Below the pieces are notes generated by a model. That model ran no database searches and had not been told where the DNA came from. It saw nothing but the letters and a program-made list of their open reading frames with translations. 64,000 bases of DNA from Streptomyces canus 299MFChir4.1 (GTDB lineage Bacteria; Actinomycetota; Actinomycetes; Streptomycetales; Streptomycetaceae). Positions within the stretch are counted from its first letter, which is position 1, and every line of letters begins with the position of its first letter. Position numbers and translations under genes: made by a program. Positions 1-9,183 of the stretch are shown here, in pieces. The stretch covers positions 129,276 to 193,275 of the forward strand of contig NZ_KB911586.1 of assembly GCF_000383615.1 (NCBI RefSeq). The letters run 5' to 3'.

Positions 1-1
1 G

Positions 2-1114
2 ACGCCCGCGGTGGCGTATCTCACCGGTGTGCTCGGCGCCGACCTCGGCGTCATGCTCTCCGCCAGCCACAACGCCATGCCCGACAACGGCATCAAGTTC
101 CTCGCGCGGGGCGGGCACAAGCTCGACGACGAGCTGGAGGAGCGCATCGAGGCCGTCTACGAGGAGCACAAGGGCGGCGAGCCCTGGGAGCGGCCGACCG
201 GCGGCGGCGTCGGCCGGGTCCGCGAGTACACCGAGGGCTTCGACAAGTACGTGGCGCATCTGATCGCCGTACTGCCGAACCGCCTCGACGGGCTGAAGAT
301 CGTCCTCGACGAGGCGCACGGCGCTGCCGCCCGGGTGTCGCCGGAGGCGTTCTCCCGGGCCGGCGCCGAGGTCATCACCATCGGTGCCCAGCCGGACGGG
401 CTCAACATCAACGACGGTTGCGGCTCCACGCATCTCGGGCTGCTGAAGACCGCCGTGGTCGAGCACGGTGCCGATTTCGGCATCGCGCACGACGGGGACG
501 CGGACCGGTGCCTGGCCGTCGACCACACCGGCGAGGAGGTGGACGGCGACCAGATCATGGCGGTGCTCGCGCTGGCGATGAGGGACCGGTCGGCGCTGCG
601 GTCCGACACCGTCGTCGCGACGGTCATGTCGAACCTGGGGTTCAAGCTGGCCCTGGAGCGGGAGGGGCTCCGGCTCGTCCAGACCGCGGTGGGGGACCGG
701 TATGTGCTCGAGGAGATGAAGCAGCACGGGTACGCCCTCGGCGGTGAGCAGTCCGGGCACGTCATCATCCTGGATCACGCCACGACCGGCGACGGGACGC
801 TGACCGGGCTGATGCTGGCGGCTCGCGTCGCGGAGAGCGGGCGGTCGCTGAAGGAGCTGGCCTCCGTGATGGAGCGGCTTCCCCAGGTGCTGATCAACGT
901 GCCCGACGTGGACCGGTCGCGGGTCTCGACGTCCGGGGAGCTGGCGGCGGCGGTGACCGAGGCCGAGCGTGAACTCGGGGCCACCGGGCGGGTGTTGCTG
1001 CGTCCGTCGGGGACCGAGCCGCTGGTGCGGGTGATGGTCGAGGCGGCGGACATCGATCAGGCCAGGTCTGTGGCCGGGCGGCTCGCCGATGCCGTGAAGT
1101 CGGCGCTCGGCTGA
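2..1114 (+). CDS. glmM: Phosphoglucosamine mutase, 5' end outside window
   Basis: This is the C-terminal 370 residues or so of GlmM, which converts glucosamine-6-phosphate to glucosamine-1-phosphate for UDP-GlcNAc and so peptidoglycan synthesis in the cytoplasm. The reading frame is already open at base 2, and the family is about 450 aa long, so the start lies upstream. The phosphoserine loop SASHN is present near the start of the visible part, followed by the metal-binding DGDADR and the sugar-binding GGEQSGH. The C-terminal phosphate-binding RPSGTEP is intact. It lies close to glmS, which makes the preceding intermediate, although glmS is a separate unit. Identity is certain. Confidence 0.97.
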   Translation, partial: TPAVAYLTGVLGADLGVMLSASHNAMPDNGIKFLARGGHKLDDELEERIEAVYEEHKGGEPWERPTGGGVGRVREYTEGFDKYVAHLIAVLPNRLDGLKIVLDEAHGAAARVSPEAFSRAGAEVITIGAQPDGLNINDGCGSTHLGLLKTAVVEHGADFGIAHDGDADRCLAVDHTGEEVDGDQIMAVLALAMRDRSALRSDTVVATVMSNLGFKLALEREGLRLVQTAVGDRYVLEEMKQHGYALGGEQSGHVIILDHATTGDGTLTGLMLAARVAESGRSLKELASVMERLPQVLINVPDVDRSRVSTSGELAAAVTEAERELGATGRVLLRPSGTEPLVRVMVEAADIDQARSVAGRLADAVKSALG

Positions 1115-1170
1115 GTAATGGCCCGGCAGGGGCGGGGGGTTGGCGTGTGTCGCGGGCCGCGGGAGCGCCG

Positions 1171-1209
1171 TGGCTTGTCGCGCCGTTCCCCGCGCCCCTT
1201 CAGGGGCGC
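1171..1209. repeat. Dispersed GC-rich hairpin repeat, likely shared terminator
   Basis: The stretch ends in GCGCCCCT and AGGGGCGC arms (1192-1199 and 1202-1209) preceded by a GTTCCCCGC leader. Almost the same 37-39 bases recur at 42916-42952 after bldM. It sits between the convergent glmM and DUF389 genes and runs into the last codons of the latter. This looks like a dispersed Streptomyces intergenic element that can fold as a terminator; the function is inferred. Confidence 0.55.
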
Positions 1210-2120
1210 TTTCGCCAGAGCCACTTCTGGGTCAGCAGGGTGAGGGTGCCGGCGAGGACGATGCCCAGCAGGTTCAGCAGCAACTGGTTCGTCGAACCCA
1301 CCGTCTGATCCATGTCGCCGTAGGCCAGGGCGACCGCCGCGTTCGCCGCCGCCGGGACCGTGGTGACCGAGATGGCCACGCCCACCAGGGCTCCTGACTT
1401 CGCCGAGGTCAGGGAGAGCGTGCCCGCGACTCCTGCCAGCACCGCCACCACGAACGAGAACGCGTCGGGGGCGTAGACGAAGGCGGTGTTGGGACGGTCG
1501 CCCTCCAGGTCGGACTTGTGGAAGAGGTTCAGGGCGTCCATGAACCAGGTGAAGCCGACCGTCACCGCCATCGCCGCCGCGAACCCCACCAACAGGGCGA
1601 TCAGGGAACGCAGCGCCAGCCGCGGGTGGCGTTGGACGATCGCCGTGCTGAAGGCCGCCAGCGGGCCGAACTCCGGGCCCACCGCCATCGCGCCCACGAT
1701 CAGGATCGCGTTGTCGAGCACCACACCGCAGGCCGCGATCATCGTGGCCAGCGTGATGAACGCGAGGTAGGTGACGGAGAGGGTCGACTCCTCGTGCGTC
1801 GCGTCCGTCAGGTGCTCCCACAGGACGGCGTCCACGCCCTCGCCGGGTGCCTCGTCCTCGGCCTTGTCCGCGCGCTTGGACAGCGACAGGTCGATGTTCT
1901 CGACGGCGATGGAGCCGGTCTTGTCGAGCTCCAGCTTCCGCAGCTCGCCGATGAGTTCGTCACCCGCCTCACGGGCCACGTCACACATCACGACGTCACC
2001 CGCCGGGTTGCGGGCGGCGCCCGGCACGACGACGAGGTGGGTGGCGCCGACCGTCTTCTCGATCAGGCGGACCACGGCATCGGTCTTGTCGGCCGGGGTG
2101 ATCAGGCGCAGATGCAGCAT
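1200..2120 (-). CDS. DUF389 family integral membrane protein
   Basis: A 306-aa protein. The first 75 or so residues form a soluble ferredoxin-like region starting MLHLRLITPADKTDAV. A charged linker follows, then from about residue 115 a series of hydrophobic helices including VTYLAFITLATMIAACGVV, the typical VGAMAVGPEFGPLAAF segment and a last helix LLGIVLAGTLTLL. This layout fits the DUF389/TIGR00341 family, whose transport or signalling role is not established. It is convergent with glmM and shares a strand with coaA upstream, separated by 26 bases. No substrate can be inferred. Confidence 0.85.
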   Translation of the reverse strand: MLHLRLITPADKTDAVVRLIEKTVGATHLVVVPGAARNPAGDVVMCDVAREAGDELIGELRKLELDKTGSIAVENIDLSLSKRADKAEDEAPGEGVDAVLWEHLTDATHEESTLSVTYLAFITLATMIAACGVVLDNAILIVGAMAVGPEFGPLAAFSTAIVQRHPRLALRSLIALLVGFAAAMAVTVGFTWFMDALNLFHKSDLEGDRPNTAFVYAPDAFSFVVAVLAGVAGTLSLTSAKSGALVGVAISVTTVPAAANAAVALAYGDMDQTVGSTNQLLLNLLGIVLAGTLTLLTQKWLWRKRP

Positions 2121-2146
2121 GGCGCCTATTTAACAGGCGGGCGTTT

Positions 2147-3136
2147 CTAGAGCTTACGGAGGCTGAGCTTGCGCACCTTGTGGTCCTGGCCCTTGCGGAT
2201 GACGAGGGTGGCGCGGCCGCGGGTGGGGGCGATGTTCTCCACCAGGTTGGGCTTGTTGATGGTGCGCCAGAGGGTGCGGGCGTAGTCGACGGCCTCCTCC
2301 TCCGAGACCTGGGTGTACTTCCTGAAGTACGAGTCGGGGTCCTGGAAGGCGGTCCGGCGGAGCTTCTTGAACCGGCTGAGGTACCAGCGCTCGATGTCCT
2401 CGGCGCTCGCGTCGACGTACACGCTGAAGTCGAAGTAGTCGGCGAGACCGACTCGGGTGCGGCCGTCCTTGCCGGGCAGGGCGGGCTGCAGGACGTTGAG
2501 GCCCTCGACGATCAGGATGTCGGGGCGGCGGACGGTGAGCCGCTGGTCCGGGACGATGTCGTAGATCAGGTGGGAGTAGACGGGGGCGGTGACCTCGTCC
2601 TTGCCCGCCTTGATGTCGGCGACGAACCGGGTCAGCGCGCGGCGGTCGTACGACTCGGGGAAGCCCTTGCGCGACATGAGCCCGCGCGCCTCCAGCTCCC
2701 GGGTGGGGAGCAGGAAGCCGTCGGTCGTGACCAGCTCCACGCGCGGGTGCTCGGGCCAGCGGGACAGCAGGGCTTGCAGGAGGCGGGCGACGGTCGACTT
2801 GCCCACGGCGACCGATCCCGCGACGCCTATGACGAACGGGGTGCCCGACTGGGAGCCCTGCTCGCCGAGGAAGGTGTTCAGGGCGCCCCTGAGGCCGTCC
2901 GTGGCGCCGACGTAGAGATTCAGCAGCCGGGACAGCGGGAGGTAGATGTCCCGCACCTCGTCGAGGTCGATCACGTCACCGAGGCCGCGCAGCTTCTCGA
3001 CCTCTTCGGCGTTCAGCGGGAGCGGCGTCTTCTCGCGCAGCGCACTCCACTCTGAGCGGGTGAGATCGACGTAGGGAGTCGCCTCCGGCTTGTGCCGGTG
3101 GGCGCTCCGGGGCATCGGGGAGACCGGAGAGATCAC
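2147..3136 (-). CDS. coaA: Type I pantothenate kinase
   Basis: A 329-aa CoaA-type kinase that phosphorylates pantothenate, the first and usually rate-limiting step of coenzyme A synthesis. The P-loop [12 protein letters not shown] is near residue 105 and [17 protein letters not shown] and the [12 protein letters not shown] segment follow as in the bacterial type I family. The length is normal. An ATG eight codons downstream of the first is an alternative start. It is divergent from glmS with a 148-bp shared promoter region that starts with AT-richer sequence just upstream of the ATG. Confidence 0.96.
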   Translation of the reverse strand: MISPVSPMPRSAHRHKPEATPYVDLTRSEWSALREKTPLPLNAEEVEKLRGLGDVIDLDEVRDIYLPLSRLLNLYVGATDGLRGALNTFLGEQGSQSGTPFVIGVAGSVAVGKSTVARLLQALLSRWPEHPRVELVTTDGFLLPTRELEARGLMSRKGFPESYDRRALTRFVADIKAGKDEVTAPVYSHLIYDIVPDQRLTVRRPDILIVEGLNVLQPALPGKDGRTRVGLADYFDFSVYVDASAEDIERWYLSRFKKLRRTAFQDPDSYFRKYTQVSEEEAVDYARTLWRTINKPNLVENIAPTRGRATLVIRKGQDHKVRKLSLRKL

Positions 3137-3284
3137 AGTCCATTGTTAACGGAGTTTGAACGGGGTGGGGGGTGGGGTGCGTCACGCGGGGCGTCCGGGC
3201 GTACACCGGGCGGGTGGCCTCAATATCCGAATCCGGGCACGAAGTGCCGTGATCCGGCGCTCTCCGGCCCCTAGGCTGCCGCGC

Positions 3285-5132
3285 ATGTGCGGAATCGTGG
3301 GATACGTGGGGTCGCAGTCGGCGCTCGATGTCGTGATGGCCGGGCTGAAGCGGCTGGAGTACCGGGGGTACGACTCGGCCGGTGTCGCCGTGGCGGCGGA
3401 CGGGGGGCTGGCGGCGGCCAAGAAGGCCGGGAAGCTGGTCAATCTGGAGAAGGAGCTGGTGGACCGGCCGCTGCCGACCGGGCTCACCGGGATCGGGCAC
3501 ACGCGGTGGGCCACGCACGGCGGGCCGACGGACGCCAACGCGCATCCCCATCTGGACAACGCGGGGCGGGTCGCGGTCGTCCACAACGGGATCATCGAGA
3601 ACTTCGCCGCACTGCGGGCCGAACTGGAGGAGCGCGGACACGAGCTGGCCTCCGAGACCGACACCGAGGTCGTCGCGCATCTGCTCGCCGAGGAGTTCTC
3701 CGCGACCGCCGACCTCGCGGAGGCGATGCGGCTGGTGTGCCGGCGGCTGGAGGGGGCGTTCACGCTGGTCGCGGTGCACGCGGACGAGCCGGACGTCGTG
3801 GTCGGCGCCCGGCGGAACTCGCCGCTCGTCGTCGGCGTCGGTGAGGGCGAGGCCTTTCTCGCCTCCGACGTGGCCGCGTTCATCGCGCACACCCGTTCCG
3901 CGATCGAGCTCGGTCAGGACCAGGTCGTCGAACTGCGGCGCGACGGCGTGACGGTGACGGGCTTCGACGGCCGCCCCGCCGATGTCCGCTCCTTCCACAT
4001 CGACTGGGACGCCTCGGCCGCCGAGAAGGGCGGCTACGACTACTTCATGCTCAAGGAGATCGCCGAGCAGCCGAAGGCGGTCGCCGACACGTTGCTCGGC
4101 CGTATCGACGCGGCCGGCTCCCTGAGCCTGGACGAGGTCCGGATCTCCGCCGCCGAGCTGCGCGAGGTGGACAAGGTCGTCATCGTCGCCTGCGGTACGG
4201 CCTTCCACGCGGGGATGATCGCCAAGTACGCCATCGAGCACTGGACCCGTATCCCCTGCGAGGTGGAGCTTGCGAGCGAGTTCCGCTACCGGGACCCGAT
4301 CCTCGGACCGCGCTCCCTCGTGATCGCCATCTCCCAGTCCGGGGAGACCATGGACACCCTCATGGCGCTGCGGCACGCCCGCGAGCAGGGTTCGAAGGTG
4401 CTCGCGATCTGCAACACCAACGGCTCGACGATCCCCCGGGAGTCGGACGCGGTGCTGTACACGCACGCGGGGCCCGAGGTCGCCGTGGCGTCGACGAAGG
4501 CGTTCCTGACGCAGCTCGTGGCGTGTTACCTGGTGGCGCTGTACCTGGGGCAGGTGCGGGGCACCAAGTGGGGCGACGAGATCTCCGCCGTCATCCGGGA
4601 CCTGTCGCACATCTCCGGCGAGGTCGAGCGGGTGCTGGAGACCATGGAGCCGGTGCGGGAACTGGCGCGGTCGCTGGCCGGCAAGAACACCGTGCTGTTC
4701 CTCGGGCGGCACGTCGGGTATCCGGTCGCGCTGGAGGGCGCGCTGAAGCTCAAGGAACTCGCCTACATGCACGCCGAGGGCTTCGCGGCGGGAGAGCTGA
4801 AGCACGGGCCGATCGCCCTGATCGAGGAAGACCTGCCCGTGGTGGTGGTCGTGCCGTCGCCCCGGGGGCGGTCGGTGATCCACGACAAGATCGTGTCCAA
4901 CATCCAGGAGATCAGGGCCCGGGGAGCGCGGACGATCGTGATCGCGGAGGAGGGGGACGAGGCGGTGGTGCCGTACGCCGATCACCTGATCCGGATTCCG
5001 GCCACTCCGACCCTGCTGCAACCGCTGGTGGCGACCGTGCCGTTGCAGGTGTTCGCCTGCGAGCTGGCCACCGCCCGGGGGAACGAGGTCGACCAGCCCC
5101 GGAACCTGGCGAAGTCGGTCACTGTGGAGTAG
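3285..5132 (+). CDS. glmS: Glutamine--fructose-6-phosphate aminotransferase (isomerizing)
   Basis: A 615-aa GlmS that makes glucosamine-6-phosphate from fructose-6-phosphate and glutamine, the entry to amino-sugar synthesis. The ATG at 3285 gives MCGIVGYVGS, so the N-terminal nucleophile Cys2 is exposed after Met removal; longer upstream frames would destroy this and are rejected. The glutaminase half has TRWATHG and HNGIIENF. The two SIS isomerase domains contain ISQSGETMDT and the end DQPRNLAKSVTVE is typical. Its 3' end overlaps the convergent M16-type gene by 14 bases. Confidence 0.98.
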   Translation: MCGIVGYVGSQSALDVVMAGLKRLEYRGYDSAGVAVAADGGLAAAKKAGKLVNLEKELVDRPLPTGLTGIGHTRWATHGGPTDANAHPHLDNAGRVAVVHNGIIENFAALRAELEERGHELASETDTEVVAHLLAEEFSATADLAEAMRLVCRRLEGAFTLVAVHADEPDVVVGARRNSPLVVGVGEGEAFLASDVAAFIAHTRSAIELGQDQVVELRRDGVTVTGFDGRPADVRSFHIDWDASAAEKGGYDYFMLKEIAEQPKAVADTLLGRIDAAGSLSLDEVRISAAELREVDKVVIVACGTAFHAGMIAKYAIEHWTRIPCEVELASEFRYRDPILGPRSLVIAISQSGETMDTLMALRHAREQGSKVLAICNTNGSTIPRESDAVLYTHAGPEVAVASTKAFLTQLVACYLVALYLGQVRGTKWGDEISAVIRDLSHISGEVERVLETMEPVRELARSLAGKNTVLFLGRHVGYPVALEGALKLKELAYMHAEGFAAGELKHGPIALIEEDLPVVVVVPSPRGRSVIHDKIVSNIQEIRARGARTIVIAEEGDEAVVPYADHLIRIPATPTLLQPLVATVPLQVFACELATARGNEVDQPRNLAKSVTVE

Positions 5133-6936
5133 TCGGCTGCCCGGTTCGGTACAGGTTGCGGGCGGCGCGGATCAGCAGGAACTCCAGCGCGCATCCGGCG
5201 ATCGCGGCGAGTCCCATCGGGGACGAGTCCTTGATCCCGTTGACGACGAGGGCGACGAGGAGGACGGGCCACAGCGTGGCCAGCGCGGTCACGAGGACGA
5301 AGTGGCCCGTCACGCGTCCGGCCGCCGGCTCGCGGTCCTCGGACCGCTTCCGGCCCTCGGTCTGCTTCCGGCCGCCGGCCGGGGTCCGCGCGTCGGGGGC
5401 CGTCCGTTCCCGGGGCTGGGGGATCTCCTCCGCCGGGCGGGCCGGGAGGGGGACGACCGCGGCGGCGGGAACGGCCTTGTCCAGTACGGCGATCCGCTCG
5501 GCCGTGACGTCCCCGAACAGCGTCGGCTCCACGGCTATCCGGAACCCGTCGAGGCCGGTCAGGCACCGGGCGCCGTCGGGCCGGGTGGTCATCGCGGCGC
5601 AGGCGTCGTACCGCACGGTGACCAGCCCGCCCGGCGTCGACAGCGTCACGCCCACCGCCCCGATGATCAGCGTGACGTCGTCGTCCTCCAGGGACGGGTG
5701 CAGGGTGCCGGAGACCCCGGACGGCGAGAAGCGGGGGGCCGGGGTGAGGCCCGCCCACTCGGCGCCCCGGGCCGGTACCTGGAGCAGCCCGCCGTCCCAC
5801 GCCTCGCGGGCCGCCTCCCGCAGGTCGTCGATCCCGACGGCCCTGAGTTCGTCCCTGTGCTGCTCGGGAGTCAGGCTCCGGTGGCCGGTCAACAGGCTGA
5901 GCGCGTACGACGGCAGCAGGGCCGCGCCGAGGTCGGGGACGTCGTAGCGCTTGAGCAACTTCCCGCGCGCGGAGTCCAGTTCGGCCTGCTCGATCCGGCC
6001 GGCGCGCAGCCGGGCGAAGGCGTCGACGAAGCCGCCGACCGCCGCGTCCTGCTTCTGCGGCAGCGCGTCGGCGTATGCCGTGAGGGTGGCGAAGTCGGCG
6101 TCGCGCGAGGAGTAGTCGGCCTCCGCCGAGTAGGAGTAGCCGCCCTTCTGGCGCAGGTCCTGGAAGAGGGCGCGGCCCAGCACCTCGGCGAACACGGCGG
6201 CCGCGGTGGAGCGGCGCACGACGGAGGTGAAGACGAGGTGGCCGTCCTCGCCGCGGAGGTAGGCGGGTGTGACGGGGAGCGCGCTGGACGGGGCGGGGGT
6301 GGGGAAGCGGTGGCCGGCGGGCAGGGTGAGGTCCAGGCCGTCCGGTACGCGGTCCGCGGTGAGGAACAGTACGGCGTTGTCCCGGGTGAAGCGGGTATCG
6401 GCCCAGTGGCGCACCTGGTCGGCCGTCAGACTCCGGGTGCCGAGTTCGTCGACGCTGGACAGGCCGTAGCCCTGGGCGCCGTAACGCCACAGCGGCATCG
6501 AGGACATGGGCCCCTGCCCGCGGCTGCCCGCCTCGGTGCGCAGTATCTCCTTCTCCGTCTCCAGCCGGTCCATCGGGAGGTCGTGCAGGGCCGCGCAGAC
6601 GCTGTTGAGGTACGTGACGACCTCCGTCTCGTCGCCGGTGACATGGAAGAGGGTGTACGTGCTCGCCGTGGCGCCGTTGTAGTGCAGGTCGGACAGGCCC
6701 AGGTGGAACAGGGCGAGGTGTTCGACGAGGTGCGTGATGCCGGCGGTGGGCAGGGTCTCGTCGGCATGGCCCACCCGGAAGGCGAGACCGGCGGTGATCT
6801 CGCCGGGGCGCGGGGCGAAGAGGGTGGGGATGCCGTCGACGGTGGTGTGGCGGACGATGCCGTCGAGGGCGTCGAGGGCGTCGAGGGCGTCGAGGGCGTC
6901 GAGTTCCGGGGCGGGCGGGTGCTCGTGTGTGGTCAT
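5119..6936 (-). CDS. M16-family (insulinase-like) metallopeptidase with C-terminal membrane segments
   Basis: A 605-aa protein starting MTTHEHPPAPELDALD at the ATG at 6936. The zinc motif HLVEH (HxxEH) is at residues 69-73 and a candidate third ligand lies in LETEKEILRTE about 60 residues on, so the site may be active. The rest resembles an M16 N-terminal domain plus partner domain. After a proline/charge-rich linker the last 60 residues hold two hydrophobic helices (FVLVTALATLWPVLLVALVV and a second one), which ordinary M16 peptidases lack. A longer frame upstream to 7824 lies antisense to nothing real but overlaps the neighbouring gene and is rejected. Probably co-transcribed with the gene at 6954, 17 bases upstream. 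Confidence 0.8.
   Translation of the reverse strand: MTTHEHPPAPELDALDALDALDALDGIVRHTTVDGIPTLFAPRPGEITAGLAFRVGHADETLPTAGITHLVEHLALFHLGLSDLHYNGATASTYTLFHVTGDETEVVTYLNSVCAALHDLPMDRLETEKEILRTEAGSRGQGPMSSMPLWRYGAQGYGLSSVDELGTRSLTADQVRHWADTRFTRDNAVLFLTADRVPDGLDLTLPAGHRFPTPAPSSALPVTPAYLRGEDGHLVFTSVVRRSTAAAVFAEVLGRALFQDLRQKGGYSYSAEADYSSRDADFATLTAYADALPQKQDAAVGGFVDAFARLRAGRIEQAELDSARGKLLKRYDVPDLGAALLPSYALSLLTGHRSLTPEQHRDELRAVGIDDLREAAREAWDGGLLQVPARGAEWAGLTPAPRFSPSGVSGTLHPSLEDDDVTLIIGAVGVTLSTPGGLVTVRYDACAAMTTRPDGARCLTGLDGFRIAVEPTLFGDVTAERIAVLDKAVPAAAVVPLPARPAEEIPQPRERTAPDARTPAGGRKQTEGRKRSEDREPAAGRVTGHFVLVTALATLWPVLLVALVVNGIKDSSPMGLAAIAGCALEFLLIRAARNLYRTGQPTTPQ
6861..6905. repeat. 9-bp tandem repeat inside the M16-type gene
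   Basis: Four exact copies of cgtcgaggg and a fifth degenerate copy encode the repeated Leu-Asp-Ala tripeptide near the protein's N terminus. Copy number is likely to vary between strains by slippage. Confidence 0.85.
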
Positions 6937-6953
6937 GTCGGGTGTCGTCTCCC

Positions 6954-7913
6954 TCAGAGCGTCGCCGACGCGGCGGTGCGGAACTCCGTGAAGCGGGTCT
7001 TCCAGTCGGGCACGGTCTGCCAGAAGGTCTCGGACACGGTGTCGCCCAAGGCGGCGAAGTGCCGGGCGGCGTCGCCGAGATGGCCGCCGAGGGAGAAGGC
7101 CAGCGCGAAGGTGCTGTGGCTCTCGGTCCACTGCCAGTCGCGACGGTGGTCGGGGTGCAGGACGGACGCGCGGGCTGCGTGGAGCAGTTCGTCGCGTACG
7201 GATACGTCCCGCAGGTACTCCCTGGCTTGGGCGCCTTCCAGCTCGGCGCAGTGCTCGATGTGGGCCTCGGCGACCAGGACGCCGGCGTGCGAACCGTCCG
7301 GCGCGGCGCTCGCGCACTCCTGGGCGAAGCCGTGCGCGGCCTCCCAGGAACCGCCCCACTTGGGGCAGAGCTGCTTCAGCAGGTGCGACTGGGCACGGAC
7401 GTGGTGCGGGTGGTGTTCCGCCAGCCGGTCGTAGCGCCGCCGGGCCTCGGACTGCCCCAGCGTCAGCCCACGGGCGGTCGCCAGCCGGGCGGTCCATGCC
7501 GGGACGTACGCCGGATGCTCCGCACACACCTCGATCAGCAGCAACTCCGCCTTGCGCAGCCAGTCCTGGAACAGCTCGGCCTGGTCCCGCGAGAGGTCCT
7601 TGCCGAGACCGCGGCCCCGGGCGCGCCACCCGAGGTGGATGTACCGCTCGGCGAGGAGGGTACGGGGGAGCGGGTCGGCGGGCTCCGCCTTCGCCGCCTT
7701 CTCCAGGAACCACTCGGTCCGGTCGACCCCGGCGAGGAGCGCTGCCGCGAAGCAGACGCCCTCGGCATCGGCGACGGGGATCCCCTCGAAGAACGCCCGC
7801 GTGGCCGCCCAGTCCCCGTCCCACGCGGCGGCCCGCAGCGGGGCGAGCCCGGGCACCGCGTCGAACGGGTCGGTCACCAGTGGTCTGGCCCCGCCGACAG
7901 CACTTTCGCCCAT
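6954..7913 (-). CDS. Hypothetical helical-repeat protein
   Basis: A 319-aa soluble protein that I do not recognise by name. It is rich in Ala, Trp, His and Arg, without signal peptide or membrane helix, and its alternating helical segments (for example AAWDGDWAATRAFFEGIP and RTLLAERYIHLGWRARG) suggest a TPR/SEL1-like scaffold. The ATG at 7913 is followed by MGESAVGG. It ends 17 bases before the M16-type gene on the same strand, suggesting one operon. Function unknown; a protein-protein interaction role is only an inference from the helical pattern. Confidence 0.7.
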   Translation of the reverse strand: MGESAVGGARPLVTDPFDAVPGLAPLRAAAWDGDWAATRAFFEGIPVADAEGVCFAAALLAGVDRTEWFLEKAAKAEPADPLPRTLLAERYIHLGWRARGRGLGKDLSRDQAELFQDWLRKAELLLIEVCAEHPAYVPAWTARLATARGLTLGQSEARRRYDRLAEHHPHHVRAQSHLLKQLCPKWGGSWEAAHGFAQECASAAPDGSHAGVLVAEAHIEHCAELEGAQAREYLRDVSVRDELLHAARASVLHPDHRRDWQWTESHSTFALAFSLGGHLGDAARHFAALGDTVSETFWQTVPDWKTRFTEFRTAASATL

Positions 7914-7979
7914 ACGACGGTCCCCCTGGCCTGGTCGATACGCGGTGCTGCGCAGGCTAGCAGGAGGGGTTACGCGGGG

Positions 7980-8168
7980 TTACTGGGTTTTGGGTGTGCG
8001 CTTGAGGGCGTTGAGGAAGGTGGTGAAGGTGGGGGTGGTGAGGGTGAGGGTGGCTCGGGTGGGGGATTTGGAGTCACGGATGGATATGTGGGTGGGGGAG
8101 GTGGCTATCTCGACGCATTCGTTGCCGTCGCCCTCGCCCGAGTATGAGGACTTCTGCCAGTGGTCCAT
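7980..8168 (-). CDS. DUF397 domain protein
   Basis: A 62-aa protein starting MDHWQKSSYSGEGDGNECVE, the standard DUF397 opening with WxKSSYS followed by NCVEIA. DUF397 proteins are almost always encoded beside WhiJ-like XRE regulators and are thought to be their partners, possibly antagonists. Here the start lies only 7 bases after the stop of that regulator, with a GGAG-like site in the regulator's last codons, so translation is likely coupled. The frame extends upstream but the family start is clear. Confidence 0.88.
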   Translation of the reverse strand: MDHWQKSSYSGEGDGNECVEIATSPTHISIRDSKSPTRATLTLTTPTFTTFLNALKRTPKTQ

Positions 8169-8175
8169 GAAGGGC

Positions 8176-9009
8176 TCACAGCTCCTTTGCCAGCCTGTGG
8201 ATGAAGTCGCGGGACTCGTTCGGTTCGAGTGATACGGCCTCCACCATATGGAAGCGAGTTCGGTAGATGTTGAGTTGCGCCTCGGAGTCGATGAGGACCG
8301 AGCCATGAGGCGCGTCTCGTACCACGGTGTCCAGCTTCGGCAGAGGGCCACCTGCGTACGTCATCGTGCTGGAGGCGGCAAAGTCGTCCAGGTCGAACGG
8401 AATGGCTCGCAAGGTGACGTGCTCTGCTTCGGAGAGCTCAAGGAGCCGTGCGAGCTGGGCCCTTGAGGTGGCGCGATCTTTGACCCTGATGCGAAGCGCC
8501 GCCTCATGGACCAGTGCCGTGTATGGGATGGCGATCTTCTGGCGCGCCTTGCGGTGCTGGATGCGCAGCTCAAGCTCTTCATGAGGGAGTTCGGGCAGCC
8601 TGGACGAGAAGACGGCACGGGCGTATCCCTCCGTCTGCAACAGGCCCGGCACATACAGGACGGCTACGTGGTGCAGGAACCGGGCATGGTGCTCCAGCTC
8701 CGACAGGTCGAGGAAGGGCGTGGGCAGCAGGCCCCGGTACTCCTCCCACCAGCCGCGTGTCCGGTCGGTGGCCATGGAGACCAGGGCTTCGATGAACTCC
8801 CGGTCGGTGCAGGCGTAGTGGGAGGCGAGGCGGCGCACCCGCTGCTCGCTCACGCCCGTGATGCCGGATTCGATGTGGGTGATCTGAACCCGGTTCACCC
8901 CTAGCAGTGCCGCGGCCTCGATGGTGGTCAGCCCCGCGGCTTCGCGGAGCCTTCGGAGTTCGACTCCCAGGCGCATCTGACGTGCGGTCGGTTCGCGCCT
9001 CTGGACCAT
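8176..9009 (-). CDS. WhiJ-like XRE regulator with DUF5753 domain
   Basis: A 277-aa regulator. An N-terminal helix-turn-helix (about residues 12-70, with TTIEAAALLGVNRVQITHIESG) is followed by the DUF5753 ligand/partner domain containing EYRGLLPTPFLDLSELE and VLYVPGLLQTEGYARAV. Streptomyces genomes carry many such paralogues, each usually with a DUF397 gene and an AbaA-type ATPase, and some control development or antibiotic production. Here the DUF397 gene is downstream and the ATPase is divergent across a 174-bp gap. Which signal or target it has cannot be told from sequence. Confidence 0.92.
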   Translation of the reverse strand: MVQRREPTARQMRLGVELRRLREAAGLTTIEAAALLGVNRVQITHIESGITGVSEQRVRRLASHYACTDREFIEALVSMATDRTRGWWEEYRGLLPTPFLDLSELEHHARFLHHVAVLYVPGLLQTEGYARAVFSSRLPELPHEELELRIQHRKARQKIAIPYTALVHEAALRIRVKDRATSRAQLARLLELSEAEHVTLRAIPFDLDDFAASSTMTYAGGPLPKLDTVVRDAPHGSVLIDSEAQLNIYRTRFHMVEAVSLEPNESRDFIHRLAKEL

Positions 9010-9183
9010 CTACTGCTCCTCGTTCGGGGTCGGATTACGCGATCACCTTGCTCCGACACACATGTTACCCCTACTGTCGGTGACGCAACGAACACGCTAC
9101 GGAAGCGCACCGCTGCGCCCTGCCATGGCGACCGCGGCACTGCCACCGCAGCCAATCCCCCTCCAAGTGACTGGAGTTGACGC

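Noticed and set aside
2976..5021. A 681-codon minus-strand open frame
   Set aside because: Antisense to glmS, which is certain; shadow frame.
6861..6905. A CRISPR-like repeat
   Set aside because: 9-base units without spacers inside a coding frame; a coding tandem repeat.
6937..7824. Upstream extension of the M16-type gene to 7824
   Set aside because: It overlaps the gene at 6954-7913 in another frame on the same strand and shows no domain; the ATG at 6936 fits the M16 start.
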